From Streptomyces rochei (lineage in GTDB: Bacteria > Actinomycetota > Actinomycetes > Streptomycetales > Streptomycetaceae), in the NCBI GenBank assembly GCA_002155895.1, contig MUMD01000136.1:1-52593 (forward strand): DNA of 52,593 nucleotides, given 5' to 3'. Numbering within the stretch: position 1 is the first letter of the stretch; each line of letters starts with the position of its first letter. The translations under genes were made by a program, and so were the position numbers. Of this stretch, positions 34,233-43,259 are shown piece after piece. The notes beneath the pieces were generated by a model. It did not search any database. It had not been told where the DNA came from and was given only the letters and a program-made list of their open reading frames with translations.

Positions 34233-35117
34233 TCAGGCGGACTGCGGGACTCGTTCCTGGTTCTGCCGGAAGTCGCGTTCGTACTCGGCTGGTGGCACGT
34301 AGTCGAGCGCGGAGTGCAGGCGTTCTTCGTTGTACCAGGTGATCCACTGGAAGATGGCCCGTTCGACCTGGGCGGGGTCCTTCCAGGGGCCCTGCATCTC
34401 GATCAGCTCGGCCTTGAAAGTGCCGTTCAGCGCCTCGGCCATGGCATTGTCGTACGAGTCCGCGACGGAACCGACCGACGCGGAGGCGCCGATGTCCGCG
34501 AGCCGGTCGGTGTATCGAATCGACACATATTGCGAACCCCTGTCGCTGTGGTGAATGAGGCCGGAGTCCTTCTTGATTCTCCGGCGCCACAGCGCCATCT
34601 CCAGGGCGTCCAGGGGAAGTTCGGTCCGCATGTGGTCGGCGACCTGCCAGCCGACGATCATCCGTGAGTACACGTCCAGCACGAACGCCACATATGCCCA
34701 GCCCGACCACGTGCGGACATACGTCATGTCAGCCACCCACAGCTGATCGGGCCGCGCCGCGGTGAAGTTGCGGTCCACCAGGTCCGGCGGACGGGGCGCC
34801 GACGGCTCCGGGATCGTGGTGCGGCGCCGCCGGCCACGGATTACGCCCTCCAGGCCGCGTTCGGCCATGAGCCGCTCGACGGTGCAGCGGGCCACCTCGA
34901 CACCCTTGCGCCGCAGCGCGCGGGTGATCCGGCGGGCCCCATACGTGCCGCCGGACTCGGCGTGGACCTGCTCGATCACCGGCATGAGCTGTTCGTCGCC
35001 GAGCCGGCGGGCCGACTTCGGCCGCTTCTTGCGGGCGAAGTACGTCGACGGCGACAGCTCCAGCACCCGGCAGACGGGATCGACCCCAAGACCGTTCGCA
35101 CGCAGATGGTCGATCAC
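34233..35117 (-). CDS. IS3-family transposase OrfB (integrase core)
   Basis: This 294-residue rve-type integrase has the HTH_21 block CRVLELSPSTYFARKK and the DDE residues in WVADMTYVRTWSGW, VLDVYSRMIVGW and SYDNAMAEALNGTFKAELI. The end EERLHSALDYVPPAEYE is typical of IS3 transposases. It overlaps OrfA by four bases (GTGA). A run of six T just upstream in OrfA (T6G on the minus strand) is a likely -1 slippage site for making an OrfAB fusion transposase. The frame is intact. Confidence 0.93.
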   Translation of the reverse strand: MIDHLRANGLGVDPVCRVLELSPSTYFARKKRPKSARRLGDEQLMPVIEQVHAESGGTYGARRITRALRRKGVEVARCTVERLMAERGLEGVIRGRRRRTTIPEPSAPRPPDLVDRNFTAARPDQLWVADMTYVRTWSGWAYVAFVLDVYSRMIVGWQVADHMRTELPLDALEMALWRRRIKKDSGLIHHSDRGSQYVSIRYTDRLADIGASASVGSVADSYDNAMAEALNGTFKAELIEMQGPWKDPAQVERAIFQWITWYNEERLHSALDYVPPAEYERDFRQNQERVPQSA

Positions 35118-35425
35118 CTGCTCGGCCTCGTCCGGGGACGGTCGATCTCCTGGGCAAAAAACACCGAGGCGGCTTTGAGGATCTCGTTGGCCCGCCTCAA
35201 CTCCACTACTTCTTTGCGGAGTTGTTTGAGCTCGTCGTGCTCGGCGGTGGTCAGCCGGTCGTCGCGTTCGCCATGGTCGGCCTCTGCCTGGCGGACCCAG
35301 CCGCGCAGGGCCTCCTTGTGGATGCCGAGGTCCTTCGCGACGTGCGCGATCGGGCGGCCGGTGGCGCGGACCTCGCGGACCGCCCGCTCACGAAGTTCAT
35401 CGGGGTATTTACGGGGTGCTGGCAT
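35114..35425 (-). CDS. IS3-family transposase OrfA (helix-turn-helix)
   Basis: This 103-residue protein has a helix-turn-helix (YPDELRERAVREVRATGRPI, HVAKDLGIHKEALRGWVRQ) and a leucine-zipper-like coiled coil (ELKQLRKEVVELRRANEIL). It binds the IS ends and, after frameshifting, forms the N-terminus of the OrfAB transposase. I chose the ATG at 35425 (MPAPRKYPDEL); an upstream start at 35479 would add residues overlapping the inverted repeat. Confidence 0.9.
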   Translation of the reverse strand: MPAPRKYPDELRERAVREVRATGRPIAHVAKDLGIHKEALRGWVRQAEADHGERDDRLTTAEHDELKQLRKEVVELRRANEILKAASVFFAQEIDRPRTRPSR

Positions 35426-35552
35426 GGTGTTGGTGGATCTCCTTCGCCAGGACCGTAACCCTGGCATCAGGGACTCCACAAATCTCAGTACAGCTCAGAT
35501 CCCGCATCCGTGCCGCCCGAGGTCCCGGAAGAGCACGCGAGGACCCTTCCCC

Positions 35553-36074
35553 GTGGTCCTCACCGCCCCGGTCAATGCCGCAGAGGCTCCCCGGGCCGGG
35601 GCGGTCCACTTCGAGTGCCGGGGGCACCTGTCGGTGCCGGGCGTTCCCATAGGCGGCTGCCCGTGTGGCCGCCTACGGCGCGTATCGCCCCGAATCACGC
35701 CGCCGGCCACGCGCAGAACCTGCTCGGCCCACCCCCTGGCCGCCCACCTCGCCCTGGGAGTGGCCACGAAGGCTGTCCACCGGCGTGGAAGCCGCGAACG
35801 CCGGTGTCCTCACCGGCGACCAGTCCCACTCCGGGCAGAGCCTCGTCCCGGTGCATGGGCGCTGGCAGACCCCCGCACCCGCGAGCGGCTCGGGCATGAC
35901 CGGCTGGACCTGATCTCGATCCACAATCCCGAGCGTGTACACCCCGGCGACCGTCCTGCGCCGAACTGCGCGATCCGAGACGCCTCGGCCGTCATGGAAG
36001 AAGCCGTCGCGGCCGGGCACCCGGCTGCCGTACCCATCACGGGTACACGGTTCTTACTGATCATTTCGGGATGA
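35553..36074 (+). pseudogene. Decayed aldo/keto reductase-like gene
   Basis: The plus strand reads VVLTAPVNAAEAPRAGAVHF and LSVPGVPIGG, then loses frame. A second frame has VEAANAGVLTGDQSHSGQSL. The first frame resumes with LGHDRLDLISIHNPERVHPG and AIRDASAVMEEAVAAG, matching the aldo/keto reductase core where the substrate-domain strand (LDLxxxHNPE) is conserved. At least two frameshifts and a missing C-terminal half make it non-functional. The IS3 element lies 50 bp upstream and may have contributed to the loss. Confidence 0.55.
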
Positions 36075-36125
36075 GTTTGGTTCACAGGTGCGGCAGTTGG
36101 GCTGGTGGGCGGCACAGTGCTGCAG

Positions 36126-36480
36126 GTGTCGGAAGATCTTGTGCCTGGTGATCTGTGGGAGCGTGTCGCTCCGTTCTCGCATTGTCGGTGACCGGAGGAG
36201 ACCGTCACGACGTCACCCAGCTCGTGCCTCTGCTGGACGTGATCCCTCGTATCCGCGGCTGGGCCGCCCCGGCACCGACCACAGCAGCTGTTCGCCGACC
36301 GCGGCCACGACTACGACAAGTACCGGGGCCCGCTTCCCGCTCGCGGCATCACGCCGAAGATCGCACGCACGAGCATCGCCCACGGATCCGGCCTGGCCAG
36401 GACCAGGTGGGTCGTCGAGCGACCGAACGGCCCGCGGGATCATCGCCCCGGCGGTCCGCATGACGGGCCACCGGCCCTGA
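36126..36480 (+). mobile_element. IS5-family transposase relic with internal deletion
   Basis: The GTG at 36126 starts VSEDLVPGDLWERVAPF, the N-terminus of an IS5 (DUF4096-type) transposase. It then jumps to the C-terminal catalytic part: LSVTGGDRHDVTQLVPLLDV, then in another frame QQLFADRGHDYDKYRGPL, GITPKIARTSIAHGSG and TRWVVERP. About half of the gene is missing. It lies just upstream of the trypco2-STAND module. Confidence 0.75.
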
Positions 36481-36685
36481 GGACACCCGCGGAGTCATCC
36501 GCTACCGGGTGAGGTGCACCGGCGGACGAGCGCGCACGGCACCAGGTGAGGCCCACCAGCGGATCAGCACACCCGGCCGACGCCGTGGACGCGCCGCGTC
36601 TCAAGCCCCTCTTTCGGTAACTCCTGTGGCTGATCTAGGGTGTTGGGGCGGATCAGGAACGCGGCCACACGGGGGGGGCAGGGAC

Positions 36686-37009
36686 ATGGCGGGTGACGAC
36701 CACGGCGCCGACGGGGAGTGGTTGGACCTGGCCGACGCCATCGAGTTGCTGCGCGGACAGCTGACCGAAGCCCAGCAGCGGGCCCGGGAATCACAACTGC
36801 GGTTCGTACTGGGAGAGATCACCGCGGAGTTCGAGGTGGAGCTCGTCCGCACCAAGGACGGCTCCGGCAGGCTGCGCTTCGGCGTCGCCGAGGCCGATGC
36901 GCGGCGCGAGCGGTCGGCACGGACGGCCCAGCGGGTGACGCTGCACCTCACCCCCGAGTTGCGCGGGCCGGACGGCCTGCGGGACGTCTCCATCGGCGAC
37001 GAGGACTGA
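36686..37009 (+). CDS. Trypco2 (trypsin-co-occurring domain 2) protein
   Basis: This 107-residue protein has the layout of the trypco2 family: WLDLADAIELLRGQLTEAQQ, then LRFVLGEITAEFEVELVR, a short linker and RVTLHLTPELRGPDG. It is predicted to be mixed alpha/beta and cytoplasmic. Such domains are found next to, or fused with, trypsin-like proteases and STAND ATPases in predicted bacterial conflict systems. Here the trypsin-STAND gene begins 18 bp downstream on the same strand, so the two are probably cotranscribed. The ATG is preceded by GGCAGGGAC. It may sense or regulate the protease; this is inferred from association only. Confidence 0.85.
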   Translation: MAGDDHGADGEWLDLADAIELLRGQLTEAQQRARESQLRFVLGEITAEFEVELVRTKDGSGRLRFGVAEADARRERSARTAQRVTLHLTPELRGPDGLRDVSIGDED

Positions 37010-37027
37010 CCTGGGCGGAGACGCGCC

Positions 37028-40000
37028 GTGGAGCTTGATCGCGTGGTGCAGATACGCACCCGGCGGGCCGGGCACGAGAGGGCGGCCTTCGGCACCGCCT
37101 ACCTCGTCGCCCCGCGCCTCGCGCTGACCGCCGCCCACCTGCTGGGTGACGCGGACGGCCCGTGGGACTCGGCGCGGATCGGGGTGAGGCTGCCCGAGGC
37201 GGCGCCCGCGGAACACCGTGCGCGCGTGCGGTGGTTCCGGCTGGACGACGTGGTGGACGCGGCGCTCCTCGACATCGAGCATGGCGAGGACGGCGCCACG
37301 ACCCCGGCCTGGACGCCCCCCGGGTCCTTCCAGGACGGCAAGGACCCCCATCCGCAGCGCTGGGGCCGGTGCGTCACGGCGAAGCCCGTCCAGGTCATGG
37401 CCCTCGGCTTCCCTCGCGTGCAGCGAGGCCCGGCGGGCCGTGCCGCCGAGCAGCTGAGCGCCCGTATACCTCCGCTGACCGGAGGGGCCACGCGCCGCTA
37501 CGAACTGCTCAGCAACGAGCCCCTGCCCGGGGCCGCGACCCGATCCGGCGGCCCTTCGCCCTGGTCCGGCATGTCCGGCGCCGCCGTCTTCAGCGACCGC
37601 CTGCTGCTCGGTGTCGTGCGCGCCGACCGGCAGGCCGAGGGCGGCGGCAGCCGGCTGACCGCCACCCGCAGCCAGGACCTGCTCGCGGACGAGGCCTTCC
37701 GAACCGCCGTCCGGAACGCGTCCTCGATCATGCCCCAGCTGGAAGCCGTGGAACTGGCCCCGCTGCTGCACCCGGCCCCTCCGGAGCGCGACCTGCGCTC
37801 ACCGTCCATGCTGCTGCGCGCGGACGCCGAAGCGGTCGCCTTCCACGGCCGCGAGAAGGAGCTGGCCGAACTGCTCGATTGGTGCGCACCCGAGGGCGGC
37901 AGACGGTTGGAGGTCCGCGTGCTCACCGGGCCGGCCGGGCAGGGCAAGACCCGACTGGCGCGTGAGCTGATGGAACGGACGCGCGCCCGCGGCTGGGTCG
38001 CGGGCCAGCTGCTGCGCGAGCCGCCCGACCGGCCCGGGGACACAGTGAGCCCCGGGTTCGAGGTCCTGCGCGATGTTCAGTCGCCGCACCACCTGCTGCT
38101 GGTCATCGACTACGCCGAGACCCAGCCCCGGCTGATCCACCGCGTGCTGGAGCAGTTGCAGCAGTCCCGGCGCAGGGCGCGGGTGCTGCTGCTGTCCCGT
38201 TCCGTCGGCACCTGGCTGACGGAGGCGCACGGTGCCGGCCATCACGGACACGAACTCCTCGCCACGGCGAAGGAGATCAAGCTGACCGCGCTGAGCGACA
38301 GCCAGGACGCCCGGGAGCGGGCCGTCGACGCTGCCGTGCGGGGCTTCTCACGCATGCTCGCCCAGATGCCCGAGTCCGGCGCCGTCGACTGGCGGGCAGC
38401 GGCGGCGGCCGTACTGCCACCGGGCCCGCCGGGCCCGGGCCACGACTCGGCGCTGACCGTGCAGATGGACGTGCTGACCGCGCTGCTCCAGCACGGGCCC
38501 GCGCCCCTGGAGGACGCCGAACAGCCGCTGCCGCTCCTCCTGCGACACGAAGAGCGGTACTGGAAGAGCACGGCCTCCGGGTTGCCGCTGGGGGCGGGCG
38601 CGCACGGCGACGGCGGCCGCCTGTCCCTGCTGCGCGACGCGGTGGCGGTGGCGACCTTGTGCGGTGCGGCGCACGAGGAGGAGGCCCTGACGACAGTGCT
38701 GGCCCTGCCCACACTCGCTGCGGCCGGGACCGAAGGCGCCGGGATCGCGGCCGAGCTGTCCCACTGGCTGTGTCGCCTCTATCCGGCACCGGACGGTCAG
38801 TTCTGGGGGCAACTGCAACCGGACCGGCTGGCGGAGTACCAGGCGGCGCGCCGGGTTCTCGAGAACGAACGGCTGCTGCCCGCGCTGTTCGCCCGTGCCT
38901 CGCAGGCCCAACGCGTACGGACCCTGGACGTCCTGGCTCGCTCGGCCGTGCTGCATGCCAACGCCGGGCGAGGGGGCGAGGCCGACGCCGTACTGCGCCG
39001 CCTGGAAGAGGTGCTGGACGCGGCTTCCGTACCGGCACCGGTGCTGCGGGCGCACTCGGACGCCCTCCCCCAGACCTCTCATGTACTCAGCCACTACGCC
39101 TTGCGCATCGCGGAGGACCTCCACCGCGCCTGCCAGTTCGTCAACCAGCCGCTGTCCGCGCTGAACGACCCCGTGGCACGCGGAGACCGCGCTTGGGCCT
39201 GGCAGAACCTAGCGCTTCGGTGCCGGGGCGCAGGCCGGTGGGAGCGGGCCTACAAGGCCGCGAGCGCAGCCTTGGCCCTGCGCCGGGCTTCGGCGGGCGA
39301 AGACCGGCCGGTTCCCCTCGAAGCCCGGGCCGACCTCGCGCGGTCCTGGCTGGAACTGGCCCGGTGTGCCCTGGCGCTCGGTCACCTGGACGAGGCGCTG
39401 GACGCGGTGAACACGGCGCACGGTCTCCTCGACGCGCTGACCACCCGGGCGAACGGCGACGCCTTCGAACGCGACCGCGCGGAGGCGGTCCGGCTGCAGT
39501 CCATCGTGCTCTGGCACCTGGACCGGCTCGAGGAATCCGACCGGCTCGCCGGCGAGGCGCTCGGGCTCAGCCGGAGACTGGTGAGCAGACGCCCCGACCT
39601 GCATGCCGCGCTCCATGCCAGGAACCTGCGCGACCACGCGCTGAGTTTCTGGCGCATGGGCCAGTACGAGGCCGCGCGGGCCCAGGACGAGGAGGCCGTC
39701 ACGACACTCCGCGCGCTCACGCGGGGCAACCCCGACGCCCACACCGCCGACCTCGCTGTCTGCCTGCTCTCGCTGGCGGTCGACCTCGCCAACCTCCACA
39801 GGTACGAGGAGTCGGCGGACCTGGAGCGGGAGGCCATCGGCCTCCTGCGTCCGCTCGCCGACGACCTCCCCGAGGTCCACGGGCCCGACCTGGCGCAGTT
39901 GCTGCACAACCTCGCCTGGGACCTGCAGACGCTGGGCAGACCGTCCGACGCACTCCCGTCGCTCCGCGAGGCCGTCGAGGTGCGCAGACGGCTGACCGAG

Positions 40001-41083
40001 CGCAGGCCTGACGTCTTCCTTCCCCAGTTGGGCAGTTCGTTGGGGACCCTCGGTTACCTGTACGAGGTCCTGGACCACATGGATGTCGCCGTCGACCACT
40101 ACGAGCAGGCCCTCTCGGCGTACGAGCGGGCCGCCCGCACCCTCACCCGGGCCGACCGGGCCGACCAGGTCCGGGCGGCGGAGAACCTCGGCTGGGCCCT
40201 GGAGAAACTGGACCGTGCGAAAGACGCCATTCGGGTCCAGCGAGACGCGGTGCGGATCTGCCGGCAACTGGCGGGGGAGAACCCGGAGCGGTTCACCCTC
40301 ACCCTCGCCCGGGCGCTCAACCGCTACGGAAACCTGTACGGCGCGATCGAGAAGAACGTCACCCAACGCATCCTGCTGCGGGAGGCGCTCGACCTCACCC
40401 GCCGCACCGACTCCCGTACGGACCTCGCCCTGTGCCTGTACGACCTCGGCCTGAGCTACGAGGGCGACAATCTTCCGAGCCACGCGATTCCCCTCCTGGA
40501 AGAAGGCCGTGACCTGTACGAACAGCTCGTACGGTCCGACCCCGAGACGCACCGCGCCATGCTCGCCGAAATCTGCTCCCGGCTGGCAAGCGCGGCGCTT
40601 CGGATCAGCGACTGGCCCCAGGCCGTGCGGGCGACCGAACGTGCCGTGGCCGTCCGACGTCCGCTCCTACGGGCCGACCGGGCAGCGCAGGAGACGGAGC
40701 TGCTCGGCGACCTCTTCCAGCTCGCCATGGCCCGCAGCAGAGCGGGCCACAGGGCTGCGGCCTGGCGGACGGCGCTGGAGGCGGAGGAGGTCTTCCGCTC
40801 CCTGGCCGGCTGGACCGACCGCTCCGCCGCCACCCGTGCCGGACTGCTGCGACGTCAGGCCCGCATGTTCCTCGTCTGTGCGCGTGGACGCCCGTACCGG
40901 GACAACGTCCGCGCCCTCGCACCGGCCAGGGAAGCGGTACGGCTCGCCCGGCAGGCGGCGGAGGAGAACTGGCCGGAAGGGGCCGCCGACCTCCGGAAGG
41001 CTCTGAAGGTGCTGACCGACGTCCATATCCGACTCGGCCGCCCTGTGGAGGCCACGACGGCGTGGCACCGGAGTGCGGTCTGA
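37028..41083 (+). CDS. Trypsin-like protease / STAND ATPase / TPR protein
   Basis: This is a 1351-residue multidomain protein. Residues 1-230 form a trypsin-fold protease with a full triad: H37 (LTAAH), D77 (VVDAALL) and S183 (GMSG). A STAND/AAA ATPase follows: entry motif AVAFHGREKELAELL, Walker A GPAGQGKT (301-308) and Walker B LLLVIDYAE (356-364, D361). From about 700 to the end are TPR-type helical repeats (RSWLELARCALALGHLDEAL, EHYEQALSAYERA-like units). There is no signal peptide, so it acts in the cytoplasm. By analogy with known STAND effectors, the TPRs may recognise a trigger, the ATPase may oligomerise, and the protease may then cut a target. A GTG start follows GGCGGAG. Confidence 0.9.
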   Translation: MELDRVVQIRTRRAGHERAAFGTAYLVAPRLALTAAHLLGDADGPWDSARIGVRLPEAAPAEHRARVRWFRLDDVVDAALLDIEHGEDGATTPAWTPPGSFQDGKDPHPQRWGRCVTAKPVQVMALGFPRVQRGPAGRAAEQLSARIPPLTGGATRRYELLSNEPLPGAATRSGGPSPWSGMSGAAVFSDRLLLGVVRADRQAEGGGSRLTATRSQDLLADEAFRTAVRNASSIMPQLEAVELAPLLHPAPPERDLRSPSMLLRADAEAVAFHGREKELAELLDWCAPEGGRRLEVRVLTGPAGQGKTRLARELMERTRARGWVAGQLLREPPDRPGDTVSPGFEVLRDVQSPHHLLLVIDYAETQPRLIHRVLEQLQQSRRRARVLLLSRSVGTWLTEAHGAGHHGHELLATAKEIKLTALSDSQDARERAVDAAVRGFSRMLAQMPESGAVDWRAAAAAVLPPGPPGPGHDSALTVQMDVLTALLQHGPAPLEDAEQPLPLLLRHEERYWKSTASGLPLGAGAHGDGGRLSLLRDAVAVATLCGAAHEEEALTTVLALPTLAAAGTEGAGIAAELSHWLCRLYPAPDGQFWGQLQPDRLAEYQAARRVLENERLLPALFARASQAQRVRTLDVLARSAVLHANAGRGGEADAVLRRLEEVLDAASVPAPVLRAHSDALPQTSHVLSHYALRIAEDLHRACQFVNQPLSALNDPVARGDRAWAWQNLALRCRGAGRWERAYKAASAALALRRASAGEDRPVPLEARADLARSWLELARCALALGHLDEALDAVNTAHGLLDALTTRANGDAFERDRAEAVRLQSIVLWHLDRLEESDRLAGEALGLSRRLVSRRPDLHAALHARNLRDHALSFWRMGQYEAARAQDEEAVTTLRALTRGNPDAHTADLAVCLLSLAVDLANLHRYEESADLEREAIGLLRPLADDLPEVHGPDLAQLLHNLAWDLQTLGRPSDALPSLREAVEVRRRLTERRPDVFLPQLGSSLGTLGYLYEVLDHMDVAVDHYEQALSAYERAARTLTRADRADQVRAAENLGWALEKLDRAKDAIRVQRDAVRICRQLAGENPERFTLTLARALNRYGNLYGAIEKNVTQRILLREALDLTRRTDSRTDLALCLYDLGLSYEGDNLPSHAIPLLEEGRDLYEQLVRSDPETHRAMLAEICSRLASAALRISDWPQAVRATERAVAVRRPLLRADRAAQETELLGDLFQLAMARSRAGHRAAAWRTALEAEEVFRSLAGWTDRSAATRAGLLRRQARMFLVCARGRPYRDNVRALAPAREAVRLARQAAEENWPEGAADLRKALKVLTDVHIRLGRPVEATTAWHRSAV

Positions 41084-41110
41084 CGACAGGACACACGGAA
41101 GGGAAGTCGC

Positions 41111-41554
41111 ATGACCACAGCGCCGGACAGCCGGCCCGCCGACGGGCAGGCCGGGGAAGGAACCACGGCTGACGAGCCGCAGGGCAACACTCCCGTCTTC
41201 CAGAACCTCGAGCAGTTCGTCACGGAGCGCCTGGCCCCCGTGCTCCTGCACCCGTCCGAGGAGTCCGGGCAGATCTGGTGTCCGCGCTGGTGGGACCATG
41301 CCGACGCGGTGAGCCGCCTGCAGGCCATCTGGCACACCTGGGAGGTCCTGCGGTGGGAACCGGGGACCGGCATGTCCCATTGGCACCTCCACCATCTCGA
41401 TCCGCAGTGGCGGGCGCTGCTCGACCCCGTGCACGGACCCTTCCGCGAGTGCCGCGACGGCCACCGGATGCCCGGGCCACTGCCTCTGGAGCCGGCTCCC
41501 GACGGGTGGTTCGAGAACGAATGGGACCCCGAGCAGCCGTTCAGCCTGGACTGA
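41111..41554 (+). CDS. DUF4913 protein
   Basis: This 147-residue protein has a disordered N-terminus of about 28 residues, then the DUF4913 domain: FQNLEQFVTERLAPVLLHP, WCPRWWDHADAVSRLQAIW, WHTWEVLRWEPGTGMSHWHL and LDPVHGPFREC. DUF4913 proteins are usually found on actinobacterial plasmids and integrative elements and have no known function. Here it begins 27 bp after the trypsin-STAND gene, with GGAAGGGAAG upstream of the ATG, so it is probably the third gene of that operon. That raises the possibility that it is a sensor, substrate or regulator in the system, or cargo from an integrated element. Confidence 0.85.
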   Translation: MTTAPDSRPADGQAGEGTTADEPQGNTPVFQNLEQFVTERLAPVLLHPSEESGQIWCPRWWDHADAVSRLQAIWHTWEVLRWEPGTGMSHWHLHHLDPQWRALLDPVHGPFRECRDGHRMPGPLPLEPAPDGWFENEWDPEQPFSLD

Positions 41555-41569
41555 CCTCGTGGTCTGCGC

Positions 41570-41848
41570 ACTGGCGGTGTGGAACCTGGTTCCGAGGCGT
41601 GGCTCGTGTCCACGCCGCATTGGTCCCGGACGCCGGCCTTTTTCCAGGCCGCGAGGCGCCGCCGGCAGGTCATGCCCGTGCCGAAGCCGAGTTCCTGGGG
41701 CAGGTATTCCCACTGGATTCCGGTGTGCAGGACGAGGAGGATTCCCGCACAGGGCCTGCCGGTCCGGCACCCGCGGTCTGCCCTCGGCCTTCTTCGGACC
41801 CGGCTTCGGCAGCAACGGCTCGATCAGTGACCCCAGTTCGTCCGACAC
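41570..41848 (-). mobile_element. IS5-family transposase relic (N-terminal part)
   Basis: The minus-strand GTG at 41848 begins SDELGSLIEPLLPKPGPKKA then EGRPRVPDRQALCG. After a frameshift it continues with a TCRRRLAAWKKAGVRDQ segment in another frame. This is the N-terminal helix-turn-helix region of an IS5 transposase; the catalytic part is absent. It closes the trypco2-STAND-DUF4913 module on its right side. Confidence 0.75.
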
Positions 41849-41956
41849 GATTCACGGCCGCGACTGACGGTTTCCATGTCCGGAGATACGAGCAGCGAGA
41901 CCGACGGTCACATGATCAGCAGCTTCTGTTAGAGCCAGTCAGGCACCGGGGACAAG

Positions 41957-42466
41957 TCACGCGCGGAGCAGTTCCCCGGCTATCTCCGATGCCCAGGCGT
42001 CGATGGCCTCCCAGTCACGGTGGTCGCCGAACCGGCCGCCCATCAGATGGAACCTGATCCGTCCGCCGAGCGGTAGCTGGGACCGGAGGATGACACCGGA
42101 GAAGAGCCGATGGCTCCGATATGGCAGACCGGCCGGCAAGCTCCGAACGACCACCCGGGCCTCCACAGGCGCCATCCGCTTCCACGGTCCGCGCAGTGCA
42201 CCCGGCATGCCGACGCTGAAGATCCACGAGGGGCGTTCGCCCAGCAGCCCCGCGTTGTCGCTTACAAAGGCCCTTGCCGGGGCCAGCCAGGCCTGATTGT
42301 GCACGGCACTGCCAAGGACGAACGCGCCGTAAGCGTCGGCGTCATCGACGGTGTCCAAAGGCCGTACGTCGGCCGGCAGCCCCGCTCGGCCCAGGGAGGC
42401 GGCCAGCCGTTCCGCGACACCACGGGTGGAGCCGTGCACTGTCGCGTATCCCACTAGTACGTCCAT
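41957..42466 (-). CDS. Flavodoxin-domain protein (HemG-like)
   Basis: This is a 169-residue flavodoxin-like protein. The FMN phosphate loop is YATVHGSTRGVAERLA at about residues 7-22, and the second FMN contact region is VLGSAVHNQAWLAPAR. It belongs to the group annotated as menaquinone-dependent protoporphyrinogen oxidase or flavodoxin domain, an FMN electron carrier in redox or dormancy metabolism. I chose the ATG at 42466 because of the GAGGTGAG upstream; an open frame back to 42550 has no conserved residues. It lies beside universal-stress and Hsp20 genes on the same strand. Confidence 0.85.
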   Translation of the reverse strand: MDVLVGYATVHGSTRGVAERLAASLGRAGLPADVRPLDTVDDADAYGAFVLGSAVHNQAWLAPARAFVSDNAGLLGERPSWIFSVGMPGALRGPWKRMAPVEARVVVRSLPAGLPYRSHRLFSGVILRSQLPLGGRIRFHLMGGRFGDHRDWEAIDAWASEIAGELLRA

Positions 42467-42590
42467 GGCGCTCACCTCGAATTGCGTCGATCTCCTGAAG
42501 GCCCTCGGGGAGCCGGCAGCCACCGCACTGCGCGGGCTCGGACGGGTCACGCCGGCTCCGGCACGGCGCTTCGTGGCATCGCGTGCTCCC

Positions 42591-43133
42591 TCAGGGTGTC
42601 GCCCACCGCAGCGGAGTTCGCCCGGCCTGCTCAGGCGGCCCCGCTCCGGAGGGTGGAAGGCGGGCGGAAAGCCTGAGCGGTGAGGTGTGCCGACCAGGAG
42701 CGGGCACCGTCACCATCGCGGCGGTCGCGTGCCGCAGGCACTCGCGGCCCACGGTGTCGACGGTCGGCAGTTCGCACTGTCCGTGGGCGGTGCGTCTCAG
42801 GACGAGCAGCAGAGCGCCGGGCGCCTGCTGGAGGAGTTCCCGCCCGGGCGGTCCCTCCGCCACGACGGCACGCACGACGAGGCCCGTGCATGACCCGACG
42901 GTCTCGTGCACGGTCGAGGCGAGGAGTCCGGCAGCCCGCTCGCGCTGCTCAGGGACCGTCGGGCAGGCGGACGCCTGCGCGTACGGCACCAACCGGGCCG
43001 CGGCCGGTTCCCAGGCGTGCACGGCGACGTCCGTGCCGAGGGACAGCCCCTGCTCCGCAGCCCAGCGCAGTGCGGCCACAGGCGCCCCGGACCCCTCGAC
43101 GCTCACCACGACTCTTATGGACTGCTCGGTCAT
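42591..43133 (-). CDS. Universal stress protein-like
   Basis: This is a single UspA-like domain of 180 residues. The first strand IRVVVSVEGSGAPVAALRWA and the end VDTVGRECLRHATAAMVTVP match the family. The ATP-binding G-x2-G-x9-G(S/T) loop is poorly kept (LRRTAHGQCELPTVDTVG), so ATP binding may be lost. The last 30 residues are Pro/Arg-rich and extra. An ATG start follows GAGGAGGCAGCC. A role in stress survival fits its place between flavodoxin and Hsp20 genes, but no specific function can be given. Confidence 0.8.
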   Translation of the reverse strand: MTEQSIRVVVSVEGSGAPVAALRWAAEQGLSLGTDVAVHAWEPAAARLVPYAQASACPTVPEQRERAAGLLASTVHETVGSCTGLVVRAVVAEGPPGRELLQQAPGALLLVLRRTAHGQCELPTVDTVGRECLRHATAAMVTVPAPGRHTSPLRLSARLPPSGAGPPEQAGRTPLRWATP

Positions 43134-43259
43134 GGCTGCCTCCTCGAACGGCCTTCGCTTCCACCGTGCCGCGCTCCGGAGGGCCGAGGTGTGGGCCGAC
43201 TGGCTCTGGCGCTGTGCCCAACGGTCCCTTGCGAGGCCCGGCTCAGTACAACGCGCTGG

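Larger units (their letters stand above)
34194..35497 (-). mobile_element. IS3-family insertion sequence, complete
   Basis: The ends are imperfect 27-bp inverted repeats (34194-34220 and 35471-35497, 21 of 27 matching, both beginning TGAGCTG). They are flanked by the direct repeat GAT at 34191-34193 and 35498-35500, a 3-bp target duplication normal for IS3. Two overlapping minus-strand genes encode OrfA and OrfB. The clean ends and intact frames suggest a recent, possibly active insertion. Confidence 0.9.
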
